Notes under the pieces: generated by a model
What the model saw: only the letters and a program-made list of their open reading frames with translations
What the model was told of the DNA's origin: nothing
The model's database searches: none
Position numbers and translations under genes: made by a program
Shown here: piece by piece, positions 50,993 to 61,827 of the stretch
How positions within the stretch are numbered: the first letter of the stretch is position 1
Layout: every line of letters begins with the position of its first letter
NCBI GenBank assembly: GCA_028289195.1
Contig: JANQQR010000006.1
Coordinates: 62,001-126,000, forward strand
DNA from: Phycisphaerales bacterium
GTDB lineage: Bacteria; Planctomycetota; Phycisphaerae; Phycisphaerales; UBA1924
Length of the DNA stretch: 64,000 bases
Direction of reading: 5' to 3'

Positions 50993-51818
50993 GAGCGCCG
51001 AGCGCAATCTGCGATGGAGATGTGCCGGGTTCCGCGGGCTCGTGCGAGCCGATTGGGCCGACGACCTGCGCGCCACCGACCCGCTGGAGTGGATCGAGTC
51101 CCATCGCATCGAGCGCACCGCCGATCGCCCGTCGACGACCGTCGACCGCTGCGACTCCCCGCTCGGCATCGTCTACGCCAAGCAGATCCGCGCCGTCAGC
51201 GACGAAGCCGTCGAGAACCCCACGCTCGAATCGAGGGTGAAGTGGTTCACACGGTGGTCCCGCGCCGTCATCGCCATGCGCACGAGCTCCTGGATGAACA
51301 ACGCCGGAGTGCGGGCCGCGCCGATCGTCTTCGCCGCACGCCGGCGCACCCTGCGCAGCATCCTCGACGTGATGTTCATGCTCGAGGTCACCGGGCCCAA
51401 GCTCCGCGACGCGCTCGATGCAAACCCCGAGGACGCCGAACGCCACGACCTGCTCGACCGGACGGCCCGGGCCGTCGAACACCTCCACCGCGCCGGGTTC
51501 ATGCACGGCGATCTCCACCTGCGCAATATCGTGCTCGAAGGAGACGACCGCCACATCTGCTTCATCGACAACGATCGCACGCGCCACTGGCACATGCCCC
51601 TTCCCTGGGTGCTGCGCAAGCGCAATCTCGCGCAACTGGCCTACCGCCTGCTGCGCTATTCGCCCGAAGACGCCCGGCGCCTCGTTGATGAATACTCGCG
51701 GGCCGCGCAGCTCCCCGAGCCCAAAGCGCGCGCCCTCTCAGACTCGGTCTTGGACAAGGCTCTGACGCGGGCCGGGGACCGGTTTGACACACCGGCCGCG
51801 CCTCACTCCACGCCCTGA
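50985..51818 (+). CDS. Lipopolysaccharide kinase (Kdo/WaaP-like)
   Basis: A 277-residue protein-kinase-like protein. The catalytic loop HGDLHLRNIVL lies near 173 (Asp and Asn conserved) and the metal-binding Asp in CFIDNDRTR near 193. This Kdo kinase/WaaP family phosphorylates heptose or Kdo of the LPS core. With lpxB in the window it supports LPS synthesis. The GTG start overlaps the antiporter gene by 8 nt and is preceded by GGAAGG. The 3' end overlaps convergent trxB by 16 nt. Confidence 0.85.
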   Translation: MPESAERNLRWRCAGFRGLVRADWADDLRATDPLEWIESHRIERTADRPSTTVDRCDSPLGIVYAKQIRAVSDEAVENPTLESRVKWFTRWSRAVIAMRTSSWMNNAGVRAAPIVFAARRRTLRSILDVMFMLEVTGPKLRDALDANPEDAERHDLLDRTARAVEHLHRAGFMHGDLHLRNIVLEGDDRHICFIDNDRTRHWHMPLPWVLRKRNLAQLAYRLLRYSPEDARRLVDEYSRAAQLPEPKARALSDSVLDKALTRAGDRFDTPAAPHSTP

Positions 51819-52801
51819 GCGCCCAACCAGCGCTCGGCGTCGAGCGCCGCCTGGCAGCCCATTCCCGCCGCCGTCACCGCCTGGCGGTACTCGGCGTCGG
51901 CCACATCTCCTGCTGCGAAAATGCCGTCGATGTTCGTGTGGCTGGAGCGTGAGCCGAGCGTGATGTAGCCCTTGTCGTCGAAAGTCAGGCCGCTGCCCTC
52001 GAGGAACTGCGTCGCGGGTGTGTGGCCGATCGCGACGAACAGCCCGCCGAGTTCCAGCTTCTCCCGCTCGCCGGTCTTGGTGTCTTCCAGCATGACACCC
52101 TCGATCTTCTCGTCTCCGAGCACGTCGACCACGACCTTGTTCCACAGCACTTTGGCGTTGGGCTGCTTCATGAAGCGCTCCTGCATGATCTTGCTGGCGC
52201 GCAGCTCGTCCCGGCGATGGATCACGTACACCGTGCTGGCGAACTTCGTGAGATAGGTCGCCTCTTCCATCGCCGTGTCGCCGCCCCCGATGACGCCCAG
52301 CGGCTTCTCGCGGAACATCGGAAGCGCGCCGTCGCACACCGCGCACGCCGAGACGCCCCCGCCGGACATCGCCAGGCGCTGCTCGTTCTCCAGCCCGAGC
52401 CAGTTCGCCGTGGCGCCGGTCGCGACGATGACGGCGTGGGCCAGCGTCTCGCTCTCGTTCCCGGATCCGTCGCGGGTCTTGAGGCGGAACGGCCGGGAGG
52501 ACGTGTCGATCTCGACGATGTCCTCGCCCACGACCTTCGTCCCGAATCGCTCGGCCTGTTTCTGGAACTTCTCCATCATCTCGGGACCGGTGACCCCATC
52601 GGGGAATCCCGGGTAGTTCTCCACGTCGGTCGTCAGCATCAGCTGGCCACCCGGGAGGATGATCGAGGGGTTCTGCTTCGGCACGCCGACGTACACGACC
52701 GGATCGAGATCCGCGCGAGCCGCGTAGACCGCCGCGGTCCAGCCCGCCGGGCCCGACCCAATGATCACCACCTTGTGCACCGATCCGTTGTCGCCTGCCA
52801 T
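51803..52801 (-). CDS. trxB: Thioredoxin reductase
   Basis: A 332-residue flavoenzyme that reduces thioredoxin with NADPH. FAD-binding motif VVIIGSGPAGWTAAVYAARA at about 11-30, redox-active disulfide CAVC near 153, NADPH motif VIGGGDTAMEEATYL near 173, and ATG(A) region VATGATANWLG. The C-terminal GIFAAGDVADAEYRQAVTAA closes the FAD site. ATG 52801 has AAGGA upstream. Its 3' end overlaps the LPS kinase gene. Confidence 0.97.
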   Translation of the reverse strand: MAGDNGSVHKVVIIGSGPAGWTAAVYAARADLDPVVYVGVPKQNPSIILPGGQLMLTTDVENYPGFPDGVTGPEMMEKFQKQAERFGTKVVGEDIVEIDTSSRPFRLKTRDGSGNESETLAHAVIVATGATANWLGLENEQRLAMSGGGVSACAVCDGALPMFREKPLGVIGGGDTAMEEATYLTKFASTVYVIHRRDELRASKIMQERFMKQPNAKVLWNKVVVDVLGDEKIEGVMLEDTKTGEREKLELGGLFVAIGHTPATQFLEGSGLTFDDKGYITLGSRSSHTNIDGIFAAGDVADAEYRQAVTAAGMGCQAALDAERWLGAQGVE

Positions 52802-52918
52802 CTCGTCGGTTCCTTTCGTTGCCTACAGCCGGCGTGCGTCGCGCCGCCGCCTGTCCCGGCTCACGAAAACGAGCCGCGTCGCCAGACTATTCCGTTTCCG
52901 CCCCAGGGTGCTCGGGGC

Positions 52919-54778
52919 TCAGTTCTCCCGCTGCAGACTCAGCAGAGGGGGCCACATGAGGATATCCGAGCCCAGCACGCCCACCTCTTCGGCCGTCTGC
53001 CGGCGACCGTCGGGCCCCACGGAGTAGAGCACGAAGTCCTCGTCGGTGATCGTCACGCTCAGCGAACGCGAGCCCGAATCGCCGTCGCTGGATCCGCCGA
53101 CGATCCCGGTCAGCTGCTCGGCCGACAGGGCCGTCCCGGCTCCATCGACCATGTCGATCATCGCCCGGAACTCGAACTCGCCGAATCCGTCGACCGTCCC
53201 GACGATCCGCTCCATGCTCGCGGCCTCGAAGTCCATGAGGCGCACCTGCGACTTGACGAACTCCTTCATCCCGTCGACGTCCAGCTGCTTCGTGGCCGGA
53301 TCGAACACGCTCGAGGGAACACCCGCGCGGATGGCGTCTGCAAACGTCTGTGCGTTTGACCCGAACACCGTCGGGCCGATCACGTCGACCCGCTCGCCCT
53401 CCAGCGCCGATTCCCCGAGGCCGAGCGCGACACGGATCACGTGGGGCTTGGGCAGTTCGCGCGGCCCGCGCGGCCTGTCGCGCATCGGGACGAAGAACTG
53501 GAACACGTCGCGGGCATTGCGCGTCCTGTCGAAGTTCCACGGGTCGTTGTCCAGACGCCTCACGAAGCGCGGCTGCACCGCCGTCAACGACGGGGGCCAC
53601 ACACCCTGCGCCCGCTTGTACCCCAGCACCCCCAGCGCCGAGCGGGTCCCGGTGATCTCCACCAGTACGCGCATCCGCAGATCGAACAGCCCCTCCATCC
53701 GAGAACCGAACCGCTCGATCACCGCGAACCGCGACCGGTCCATCCGCGAGAAATCGGTCGCCTCGCTCATGAGGGCGTCGAACGGGTCATTGAGCTTCCA
53801 GCGCTGCCCCCAGTCACCGAAGACCTTCTCGAGCTCGTCCTTGGTGTCGAACCAGCCGGCGTGGCCCTCGGCGAAATCCTCCCATTCCGCGGCACGCCCG
53901 AACGCGCTGAACGCGTGCTCCCCGGCCGTCGCCACACCCATGACCGGCGCAAAGCGGTCGGTCGGGCCGCCCCGCTCTTCGATGACGTTAACTATGAGCT
54001 CTTCCAGGGCAAGGCGCTCGCCCTTGGGGAACTCGATCCGGTCCAGGCGCAGGTTCCGCAGGTCGAACTCATTGGTCGCCGAGGCGATGTCGTCGGGGGT
54101 GAACAGCTCGGGATACTCGTGGCCGATGTCACGCAGGCGCTCGGCGGCCGACGCCATCTGCGTCATCCCCCACAGCTTCTCGTGGAAGAACACCCGGTCA
54201 GAGACCTGGCGACCGAGCAGCGCCCATGCGACCAGGACGTCCTTGCAGCGCGTGCCGTCTCCCGCCTCTGCCAGGCGAGCGGCCTCGATCGTCGCGAGCA
54301 CCACGACATCCGTCAGCACCCGCAGGTAGGCCTGATCGGTGGCGCCCCGGGCGAGGAACGCCGGCGCGCCCAGATCGACGAACAGCCCGGCCTCGATCCA
54401 CGCCTCGTCGACCCCGCGCCCGTAGGGGAAGCCGAGCACGCGGCGCTCTTCGGGATCCGTCGCCTCGATCAGCGCGTCGATCACCGCCTGCTGCTCGCTG
54501 GCCGCGGCCCATGAATCGAACTGTGACCACTCGCCCGAAGCGGGGGACAGAAGCGAAGCCTGGCGGACGAGGCCGAAACGCTGCGGCGGAGGCGACATAC
54601 TCGCCGCGACCGGGAACAGGATGTCGGCGGCGTCGGTCAACTGACCGGCCGCGGCGACCGACCTGTTCGCGTCCTGGATGTACGACGAGAGGTCGGCGTC
54701 CTGGGCCGACGCCCCGCCACCGAGCGCGAGTGCGGCGGAACCAACCAGGACACGGAATGATCGCGAGCGATCGAGCAT
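52919..54778 (-). CDS. Large exported protein of unknown function
   Basis: A 619-residue protein with a signal peptide (MLDRSRSFRVLVGSAALALG, cleavage near ASAQ) and no further membrane helix. It has two parts: a helical N-terminal half (about 30-330, with RVLTDVVVLATIEAARLAEA) and a mixed C-terminal half (about 400-619). The end, ITDEDFVLYSVGPDGRRQTA, resembles the short strand-turn that closes type II pseudopilin-like exported proteins in planctomycetes, but no family is assigned. AAAGG lies upstream of ATG 54778. TAGAAT at 54836-54841 (minus) is a possible -10. Confidence 0.65.
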   Translation of the reverse strand: MLDRSRSFRVLVGSAALALGGGASAQDADLSSYIQDANRSVAAAGQLTDAADILFPVAASMSPPPQRFGLVRQASLLSPASGEWSQFDSWAAASEQQAVIDALIEATDPEERRVLGFPYGRGVDEAWIEAGLFVDLGAPAFLARGATDQAYLRVLTDVVVLATIEAARLAEAGDGTRCKDVLVAWALLGRQVSDRVFFHEKLWGMTQMASAAERLRDIGHEYPELFTPDDIASATNEFDLRNLRLDRIEFPKGERLALEELIVNVIEERGGPTDRFAPVMGVATAGEHAFSAFGRAAEWEDFAEGHAGWFDTKDELEKVFGDWGQRWKLNDPFDALMSEATDFSRMDRSRFAVIERFGSRMEGLFDLRMRVLVEITGTRSALGVLGYKRAQGVWPPSLTAVQPRFVRRLDNDPWNFDRTRNARDVFQFFVPMRDRPRGPRELPKPHVIRVALGLGESALEGERVDVIGPTVFGSNAQTFADAIRAGVPSSVFDPATKQLDVDGMKEFVKSQVRLMDFEAASMERIVGTVDGFGEFEFRAMIDMVDGAGTALSAEQLTGIVGGSSDGDSGSRSLSVTITDEDFVLYSVGPDGRRQTAEEVGVLGSDILMWPPLLSLQREN

Positions 54779-54923
54779 GAAACAGCCTTTCGAAGCGGGA
54801 TTCGGGGCCCGGACGATACCAGAGCGGGGCGGCGATTCTACCTCGCGCCCCCCGCCACGAGGTTCGAGCCGGACGGTCCGCCGGATCCCCTGCTCCCGCA
54901 TCGGGAGAGCCGCCCGAAGCGTG

Positions 54924-56774
54924 TCACCAGCCCCAGCGCTCGCCCCACATCGCGATGTTGATCATGGGCCACGCCAGGCGCCAGAGCTTGCCCGGCTCGC
55001 TGCTGACGGCGTTGACCGCCTCGTCCCGGAAGATCTCCCTGGCCAGCGATGAACGACGGAGCGCCTCGGCGTGCGGCCCCATCCAGTCCTGGAACGGCAG
55101 CGGGAAGCTCGCCTTAGGGCGCTGCAGAACGAACGAAGGAACGTCGCCCGCAAACGCCTCACGCAGAACCAGTTTCGTCCGCACCGCCGTCGCCGTCCGA
55201 GTCGCCGCCGAGCCCGATCCGGTGTCAGCATCCGCGCCCATCTCCCTGAATTTGAACGAGAGCGGGATCGACTCGGCCAGATGCGCGACCTCGCCATCGG
55301 CGAACGGCGTGCGCCCTTCAACGCCCGCCAGCATCGTCGCGGTGTCCAGACGCGCCAGCAGACCGGTCAGGTTGATCATCCGATGGAACCGGAGGTGCGC
55401 ACCCAGGCCGCGCTCGCCGGTCTCTTCGCACGCCCTCCCGAACTCGCGCGTGTAGAACCCGGTGAGCCACGAATCCTCCTCGGCGGCTTCCCACGCGCGC
55501 TCGCGCAGGATGCCCGGTTTGAAGTCGACCGGCGCCCACGCGTTGGCGTCGAGTTCGAACGCGCCGGCACGGTCCGGCCCGCCCCCCTCGTGGATGAACG
55601 CCGCGGCTGAATCCATCGGCGCCTCGTACCCCGCGAAGAGCTCGTCAGCGCCCTCGCCGCTGAGAGTCACCACGCAGCCCGTCGAGCGCAGGCGCCGGGC
55701 CACCTCGTTGATCGCCACCTCGTTGGGCGTGCTCAGCGGGACGCCGAGCGCGTCAACCATCTCGGGCCAGCGCTGCTCGAACAGGCCTTGATCGATCGGT
55801 GCCTCGTCGTGAATCGTGCCGATTTCCCCCGCCACAGCCCGCGCCGCCGTCAGATCCGAATCCCCCTCGCCCGGCGCACCCGAGCAGAACGAGCGCAGCT
55901 CCCCCACTTCTCCTGCCGCAACGCCGGCGATGATCGTGCTGTCGATCCCGCCCGACAGCAGCGTGCAGAGCGGGACATCGCTCCGGAGCTGTCCGAGCAC
56001 GGAACCGCGCACCGAGTCGCGAACGCGCGCACGCGCCTCCGCGTCGTCGCCGCAGGCCGAAGGACGCGCGCCTCGCCACCAGCGGGTCTCGCTCGCCACG
56101 ATCCCGCGCTCCCCGGGCGCTCCCAGATCGATCTGTACCATCTCGCCCGGACGCACGGACCGAACCCCCTGGAACAGCGTCTCGCTTCCCAGCACTGTCC
56201 GGATGGTCGTGAGGTACGCGCTGACCATGCGCGGGTTGGGCGCCGCCATGACCTCCGGGTGCGCGAGGATAGGGCGGACCTCGCTCGCGAAAACCACCGA
56301 CGACCCATCGCACCACCACAGCAGCGGCTTCACCCCCAGCGGGTCGCGAACCAGAGTGAGAGTCTTTAGGCGCGCGTCGTACACACCGAACGCGAACATC
56401 CCGCGCATCCGCTCGAGCGCCGACGTCCCCCAGCACGCCCACGCGCGGAGCACGGTCTCGGTGTCGCACGTCGAAGCGAACCGCTCACCGCGGCGCTCGA
56501 GATCCGCCCGCAGTTCACGCTCGTTGTACAACTCGCCGTTGTACGTCAGCACGAATCGGGGCGACGCTTCGTCGTCCACCATCGGTTGCGCGCCGGCCTC
56601 CGACGGGTCGATGACCGCGAGGCGCCGGTGCGCCAGCGCGACGTGCTCGTTCCGCCACAGACCCGCGCCGTCGGGGCCGCGATGAGACATCTCGTCGCGC
56701 ATCTGCTCGATGCGGGCGGTGCTCAATTCGAGGCGCCGGCCCGCGGTGGTCGCGATTCCCAGGATGCCGCACAT
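54924..56774 (-). CDS. asnB: Glutamine-hydrolysing asparagine synthetase (standard form)
   Basis: A 616-residue class II amidotransferase. Cys2 in MCGILGIA, HRGPDGAG near 33, NGELYNE near 80, the linker with FASEVRPILAHPEV, the PP-loop SGGIDSTI near 277 and LSGEGADELFAGYE near 363. All family motifs that are missing or altered in the paralog at 44223-46406 are present here. It converts aspartate and glutamine to asparagine and glutamate, or transfers amide nitrogen to another substrate. It lies upstream of the large exported protein gene on the same strand. Confidence 0.93.
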   Translation of the reverse strand: MCGILGIATTAGRRLELSTARIEQMRDEMSHRGPDGAGLWRNEHVALAHRRLAVIDPSEAGAQPMVDDEASPRFVLTYNGELYNERELRADLERRGERFASTCDTETVLRAWACWGTSALERMRGMFAFGVYDARLKTLTLVRDPLGVKPLLWWCDGSSVVFASEVRPILAHPEVMAAPNPRMVSAYLTTIRTVLGSETLFQGVRSVRPGEMVQIDLGAPGERGIVASETRWWRGARPSACGDDAEARARVRDSVRGSVLGQLRSDVPLCTLLSGGIDSTIIAGVAAGEVGELRSFCSGAPGEGDSDLTAARAVAGEIGTIHDEAPIDQGLFEQRWPEMVDALGVPLSTPNEVAINEVARRLRSTGCVVTLSGEGADELFAGYEAPMDSAAAFIHEGGGPDRAGAFELDANAWAPVDFKPGILRERAWEAAEEDSWLTGFYTREFGRACEETGERGLGAHLRFHRMINLTGLLARLDTATMLAGVEGRTPFADGEVAHLAESIPLSFKFREMGADADTGSGSAATRTATAVRTKLVLREAFAGDVPSFVLQRPKASFPLPFQDWMGPHAEALRRSSLAREIFRDEAVNAVSSEPGKLWRLAWPMINIAMWGERWGW

Positions 56775-56824
56775 GCCAGATGTATCGGCCCGGCCCGGCG
56801 GATCCGGCGATTCCCCGTCCCGGT

Positions 56825-57214
56825 CTAGCGCACGCGGCGCAGCCGGCGGCGCGGGCCGTCACGCCCCTCGGCTTCGTAAACGGCGCCGCCATCCGGCCAC
56901 GACACGCTCAGGATCATCCGCCCCATCGCGTCGCCCACCGCGCACGTCCCCTCGGCGACCCGGCGCACGACCCCGCGATCGCCCGAGACCGGGCCCTCGT
57001 AGGTCAGATACCTCCACCGATGAGGCTCGCCGATCTCGACGTCCATTTCGTCGCCGGGCGCCATCAGATCCGGTCGCTCGGGGCAGCGCAGATGGCCCAG
57101 GACCCGCTCATCGGGATCGCGATCGCGGGGATCGGGCGCGATCAGCCAATCAAAGTGAGCTCGGTCCCCCTCCGGGGTGTGCTCCAGCACGACGCAGGGC
57201 GGCTTCTCGACCAT
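56825..57214 (-). CDS. Small protein resembling the LigD 3'-phosphoesterase domain
   Basis: A 129-residue protein. It begins VEKPPCVVLEHTPEGDRAHF, has WRYLTYEGPVSGDRGVVRRV in the middle and ends YEAEGRDGPRRRLRRV. The EH-----HFDW start and YEGPVSGDRG core resemble the 3'-phosphoesterase (PE, LigN-type) module found in bacterial LigD and as stand-alone proteins. The link is tentative because I cannot align it. Start at ATG 57214 is supported by TAGCAT at -11 to -6. It is co-directional with the asparagine synthetase gene. Confidence 0.5.
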   Translation of the reverse strand: MVEKPPCVVLEHTPEGDRAHFDWLIAPDPRDRDPDERVLGHLRCPERPDLMAPGDEMDVEIGEPHRWRYLTYEGPVSGDRGVVRRVAEGTCAVGDAMGRMILSVSWPDGGAVYEAEGRDGPRRRLRRVR

Positions 57215-57219
57215 GCCCG

Positions 57220-57225
57220 ATGCTA
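57220..57225 (-). promoter_or_regulatory. Candidate -10 for a leaderless transcript
   Basis: TAGCAT on the minus strand at -11 to -6 of the ATG at 57214. No Shine-Dalgarno is visible. Confidence 0.35.
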
Positions 57226-57326
57226 GTTTCCACAACACGCCACGCCGAATCGCAAACAGTTACACTGGGCCCGCGGCAGAAATTGCCGATCACAAGGATG
57301 AGCTACCTCAGGACGGAGCCTGAACC

Positions 57327-58058
57327 ATGAACACTCGGCGCGCACTCTCCCTCGCACTCGTTTCCGCCTCCCTCGCCGGCCTCAGCGCCTGCCAGGGGCC
57401 ACGGAACATCACGATGGTCGAGAAGTCCGGCGACCGCGCCGTGTTCCGCGGCGACTACCAGACCGCCGCCACCGACTACGCAGAACTCGTCGAGCGGCGC
57501 CCCGATTACTTCGAGGGTCTCAAGAAGTACGGGCGTGCCCTGCTCGAGATCAACGAGCCGCGCCGGGCCCGCGAACAGCTCGAAAAGGCCTACACACTCG
57601 AGCCGGGCGACATGGAGGCCGTCGAGCTCCTCGCTCAGGCCATGCTCGAATCGGGCGACGCCGATTCGGCGATCCGCATGCTCCGCGACCTCGCGCTCGA
57701 TCGCGGCACCCCCGGCGACTGGATGCGCCTGGGCGACGCGCTCAAGTTCATCACCGACTTCGATGGCGCCGAGACGGCGTATCTCGCCGCCGCCCGCGGT
57801 GACCTCGGCGAGTCCGTCGAGCCCCAGATGGCCCTGGCCAAGCTCTACAAGGAAGCCGGAAACGAGCGCCTCGCCCTCGAGCGCCTCGCCATGGTCATCT
57901 ACCTCGACCCGGACAACTCCGAGGCCGTCCGCATGGTCCGCGAATTCGGCGAGATCCCCGGCCCCACCTTCGCCCAGCGTCCCACCGAGCAGTACGCAGC
58001 ACCGACTGAGTACGACAACTCCCCCAGAACCACCTCGGCGGACCCTGACAGCAACTGA
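57327..58058 (+). CDS. TPR-repeat lipoprotein
   Basis: A 243-residue predicted lipoprotein: MNTRRALSLALVSASLAGLS is followed by lipobox LSAC at Cys22. Five or six tetratricopeptide repeats follow (for example LEKAYTLEPGDMEAVELLAQ and AKLYKEAGNERLALERLAMV). A disordered C-terminus is rich in Pro/Thr/Asp. GGAG lies 8 nt before the ATG. TACACT at 57261-57266 is a possible -10. It ends 5 nt before the promoter of the methyltransferase regulator. Confidence 0.9.
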   Translation: MNTRRALSLALVSASLAGLSACQGPRNITMVEKSGDRAVFRGDYQTAATDYAELVERRPDYFEGLKKYGRALLEINEPRRAREQLEKAYTLEPGDMEAVELLAQAMLESGDADSAIRMLRDLALDRGTPGDWMRLGDALKFITDFDGAETAYLAAARGDLGESVEPQMALAKLYKEAGNERLALERLAMVIYLDPDNSEAVRMVREFGEIPGPTFAQRPTEQYAAPTEYDNSPRTTSADPDSN

Positions 58059-58063
58059 GGCGC

Positions 58064-58092
58064 TTGACGCCCCTCCGTGTCGCTTCTACCAT
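58064..58092 (+). promoter_or_regulatory. Promoter of the SahR-like regulator/ahcY operon
   Basis: TTGACG (58064-58069), 17-nt spacer, TACCAT (58087-58092). It is the best-matching plus-strand promoter in the window. Transcription should start near 58099, only about 10 nt before the ATG. The -10 shares its last T with an inverted repeat. Confidence 0.75.
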
Positions 58093-58113
58093 TCATCCGG
58101 ATAAACGGATGAA
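58092..58113 (+). promoter_or_regulatory. Inverted-repeat operator overlapping promoter and start codon
   Basis: TTCATCCG (58092-58099) and CGGATGAA (58106-58113) form a perfect 8-bp inverted repeat around a 6-nt spacer GATAAA. It covers the end of the -10, the predicted start of transcription and the ATG. The size fits a dimeric ArsR-type repressor, so autoregulation by the gene downstream is likely. Confidence 0.7.
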
Positions 58114-59062
58114 ACGAAGCGCCGCCTCCACCCCGCTCACCGACCGCCTTGTCGCCCTCAGCGACCCGCTCAGGCTGCGCGTGTGCCGCCTCGTGGAGCG
58201 CCAGGAGCTCACCGTGGGCGAGATCGCCAAGATCGTCCAGCTTCCCCAGTCCACCGTCAGCCGCCATCTGAAGCTCCTCAGCGAAGCCTCCTGGCTCGAG
58301 CGACGCTCCGAAGGCACGGCGACGCTCTACCGCCTCGTCGCCGACGACCTGGACCCCGGCGCCCGCCAGCTCTGGACCACCATCCGCGAGGAGCTCGACT
58401 CGGATGCCGACGTCTCCGACGACGCGCGCCGGCTCGAGTCGGTTCTCGCCGAGCGTCGCACGGATTCGCTCGCCTTTTTCGGGCGCGTCGCCGGCGAGTG
58501 GGACCAGGTCCGCAACGAGCTCTTCGGCAGCGCGTTCTCCGCCCGGGCCCTGCTCTCGATGTTGCCGTCCGACTGGATCGTCGCCGACCTCGGCTGCGGC
58601 ACGGGCAACGCCGCCGAGCTCCTGGCCCCGAGCGTCCGCGAGGTCGTGGCACTCGACCAGTCGCAGCCCATGCTCGAAGCGGCCCGCAAGCGCCTGGAAC
58701 GCTTCGACAACATCCGGTTCGTCGACGGCCCGATCGAGGCCCTGCCGCTCGATGCCGCGACCGTGAACGCCACTGTCTGCCTGATGGTGCTGCACCACGT
58801 GCCCGAACCCGGCGAGGCGCTTCGCGAGATGCGTCGCATCATCGCGCCGGGAGGCGTCGCGCTCGTCGTCGACATGTTCGAGCACGGGCGCGCCGAGTAC
58901 CGCCACACCATGGGCCACAAGCACCTCGGCTTCGACACCGACGAGATCACCCAGCAGATGACGGACGCCGGATTCGACGACGTCCGGCTCGTTCCCCTTC
59001 CAACGGATTCCGGGTCGAAGGGCCCGGGCATTTTTGCACTCACCGGGCGCGTGCGCCCGTAG
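58109..59062 (+). CDS. ArsR-family regulator fused to an SAM-dependent methyltransferase domain (SahR-like)
   Basis: A 317-residue protein. Residues 1-95 form a winged HTH ([20 protein letters not shown]). A linker of about 55 residues precedes a class I methyltransferase domain with motif [11 protein letters not shown] near 160 and [16 protein letters not shown] near 223. Fusions of this type, SahR in Desulfovibrio and other proteobacteria, sense S-adenosylhomocysteine and control the methionine cycle. Gene order here supports that: ahcY follows by 44 nt and metF after it. The ATG lies within an inverted repeat at the promoter. Whether the methyltransferase domain is catalytic or only a sensor is unknown. 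Confidence 0.9.
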   Translation: MKRSAASTPLTDRLVALSDPLRLRVCRLVERQELTVGEIAKIVQLPQSTVSRHLKLLSEASWLERRSEGTATLYRLVADDLDPGARQLWTTIREELDSDADVSDDARRLESVLAERRTDSLAFFGRVAGEWDQVRNELFGSAFSARALLSMLPSDWIVADLGCGTGNAAELLAPSVREVVALDQSQPMLEAARKRLERFDNIRFVDGPIEALPLDAATVNATVCLMVLHHVPEPGEALREMRRIIAPGGVALVVDMFEHGRAEYRHTMGHKHLGFDTDEITQQMTDAGFDDVRLVPLPTDSGSKGPGIFALTGRVRP

Positions 59063-59106
59063 ACACGATCGATTTCGCACCGACGATTCACCACGAGGAG
59101 ACACCA

Positions 59107-60639
<1,533 letters not shown>

Positions 60640-60661
60640 TCAGTCCAACCGATAGACCGAG

Positions 60662-60692
60662 GCGCGGGAGAGAGATCTCCCGCGCTTTCTTT
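60662..60692 (+). terminator. Intrinsic terminator between ahcY and metF
   Basis: GCGCGGGAGA (60662-60671) and TCTCCCGCGC (60676-60685) form a perfect 10-bp stem with a GAGA tetraloop, followed by TTTCTTT. It begins 22 nt after the ahcY stop and 50 nt before metF, so metF is either expressed by read-through or from its own promoter. Confidence 0.88.
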
Positions 60693-60711
60693 CCTCGCCG
60701 GCGATCCTCGC

Positions 60712-61671
60712 ATGCACATCCTCGACATTTTCGACAAGCACGCGCGTACGTTCTCCTTCGAGTTCTTCCCCCCGAAGACCGACAAGGCCGCGGAATCGCT
60801 GTTCGAGGCCGTCAAGGAGCTCGAGCCGTTGGCGCCCTCGTTCGTGAGCGTCACCTACGGCGCCGGCGGCGGCACACGCGCACGCACGCACGAGCTGGTG
60901 AAGCGCATCAAGCGAGAGTCGCCCCTCGACCCGATGCCCCACCTCACCTGCATCGGGCACACAGAGGCGGAGATCTACGACATCCTCGAGCAGTACACCG
61001 AGGCGGGCGTCTCCAACATACTCGCCCTCGCCGGCGACCCGCCGCGCTCGGACCCTGACTACGACCGCTCGCGCGACAGCTTCCCCTACGCCTCGCACCT
61101 GGTGCGCTACATCCGCCAGTTCCGCGATCGCCACGGGGGCAAGCAGCACCCCGACTCCCGCGGCTTCGGCATCGGCGTCGCCGGATTCCCCGAAGGCCAC
61201 CACGGGTGCCCCAACCGTCTCGAAGAGATGGACCACCTCAAGGCCAAGATCGACGAGGGCGCCGACTTCATCATCACGCAGCTCTTCTTCTCCAACGACG
61301 ATTTCTACGACTACCGCGACCGCTGCGAGATGGCGGGGATCAACGTGCCCATCATCGCCGGTGTCATGCCGATCACCTCGCTCAAGGGCATGCAGACGAT
61401 CTGTGGGCTCGCGCTGGGCGCGCGCATTCCCGCCCGCCTCCAGCGCGCCATCGCGCGCTGCGACGGCACCGCCGAGTCGGTGCGCCGCGTCGGCATCCAC
61501 TGGGCCACGGAGCAGTGCAGCGACCTCCTCGACGCCGGCGTGCGCGGGATCCACTTCTACACGCTCAACAAGTCCACGGCGACGCGTGAGATTTATGCCA
61601 ACCTCGGCGTGGCCAGCTCCCTGAGCCTCATCTCGCCCGAGGCCCCCCGCAGCCCGCTCACCGGCGCCTAG
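60712..61671 (+). CDS. metF: 5,10-methylenetetrahydrofolate reductase
   Basis: A 319-residue FAD enzyme making 5-methyltetrahydrofolate for methionine synthesis. Family motifs include FSFEFFPPKTDKAAESL at the start, SVTYGAGGGTRARTHELV, NILALAGDPP near 102, and FIITQLFFSNDDFYDY near 188. It follows ahcY, so the unit covers consecutive steps of the methyl cycle. The ATG at 60712 has no strong Shine-Dalgarno. Confidence 0.97.
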   Translation: MHILDIFDKHARTFSFEFFPPKTDKAAESLFEAVKELEPLAPSFVSVTYGAGGGTRARTHELVKRIKRESPLDPMPHLTCIGHTEAEIYDILEQYTEAGVSNILALAGDPPRSDPDYDRSRDSFPYASHLVRYIRQFRDRHGGKQHPDSRGFGIGVAGFPEGHHGCPNRLEEMDHLKAKIDEGADFIITQLFFSNDDFYDYRDRCEMAGINVPIIAGVMPITSLKGMQTICGLALGARIPARLQRAIARCDGTAESVRRVGIHWATEQCSDLLDAGVRGIHFYTLNKSTATREIYANLGVASSLSLISPEAPRSPLTGA

Positions 61672-61827
61672 GCCCCCCGACCGGACGCCCGGCACCACCC
61701 TGTTCAGGGTCGCGCCCCCAAGTCCGGCCCCCAGTGCGTCGATAGCCCCAAGGCAAGCCGCGCCCGAACGCAACGGATGCGCCGCGGGGTGTGCGCTGTC
61801 GCGCGAGAGCCAAGAGCAGGGACGACG

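Noticed and set aside
52857..52876. Short inverted repeat CGGCTC/GAGCCG upstream of trxB
   Set aside because: Only 6 bp with an 8-nt loop and no T-run; not distinguishable from chance in high-GC DNA.
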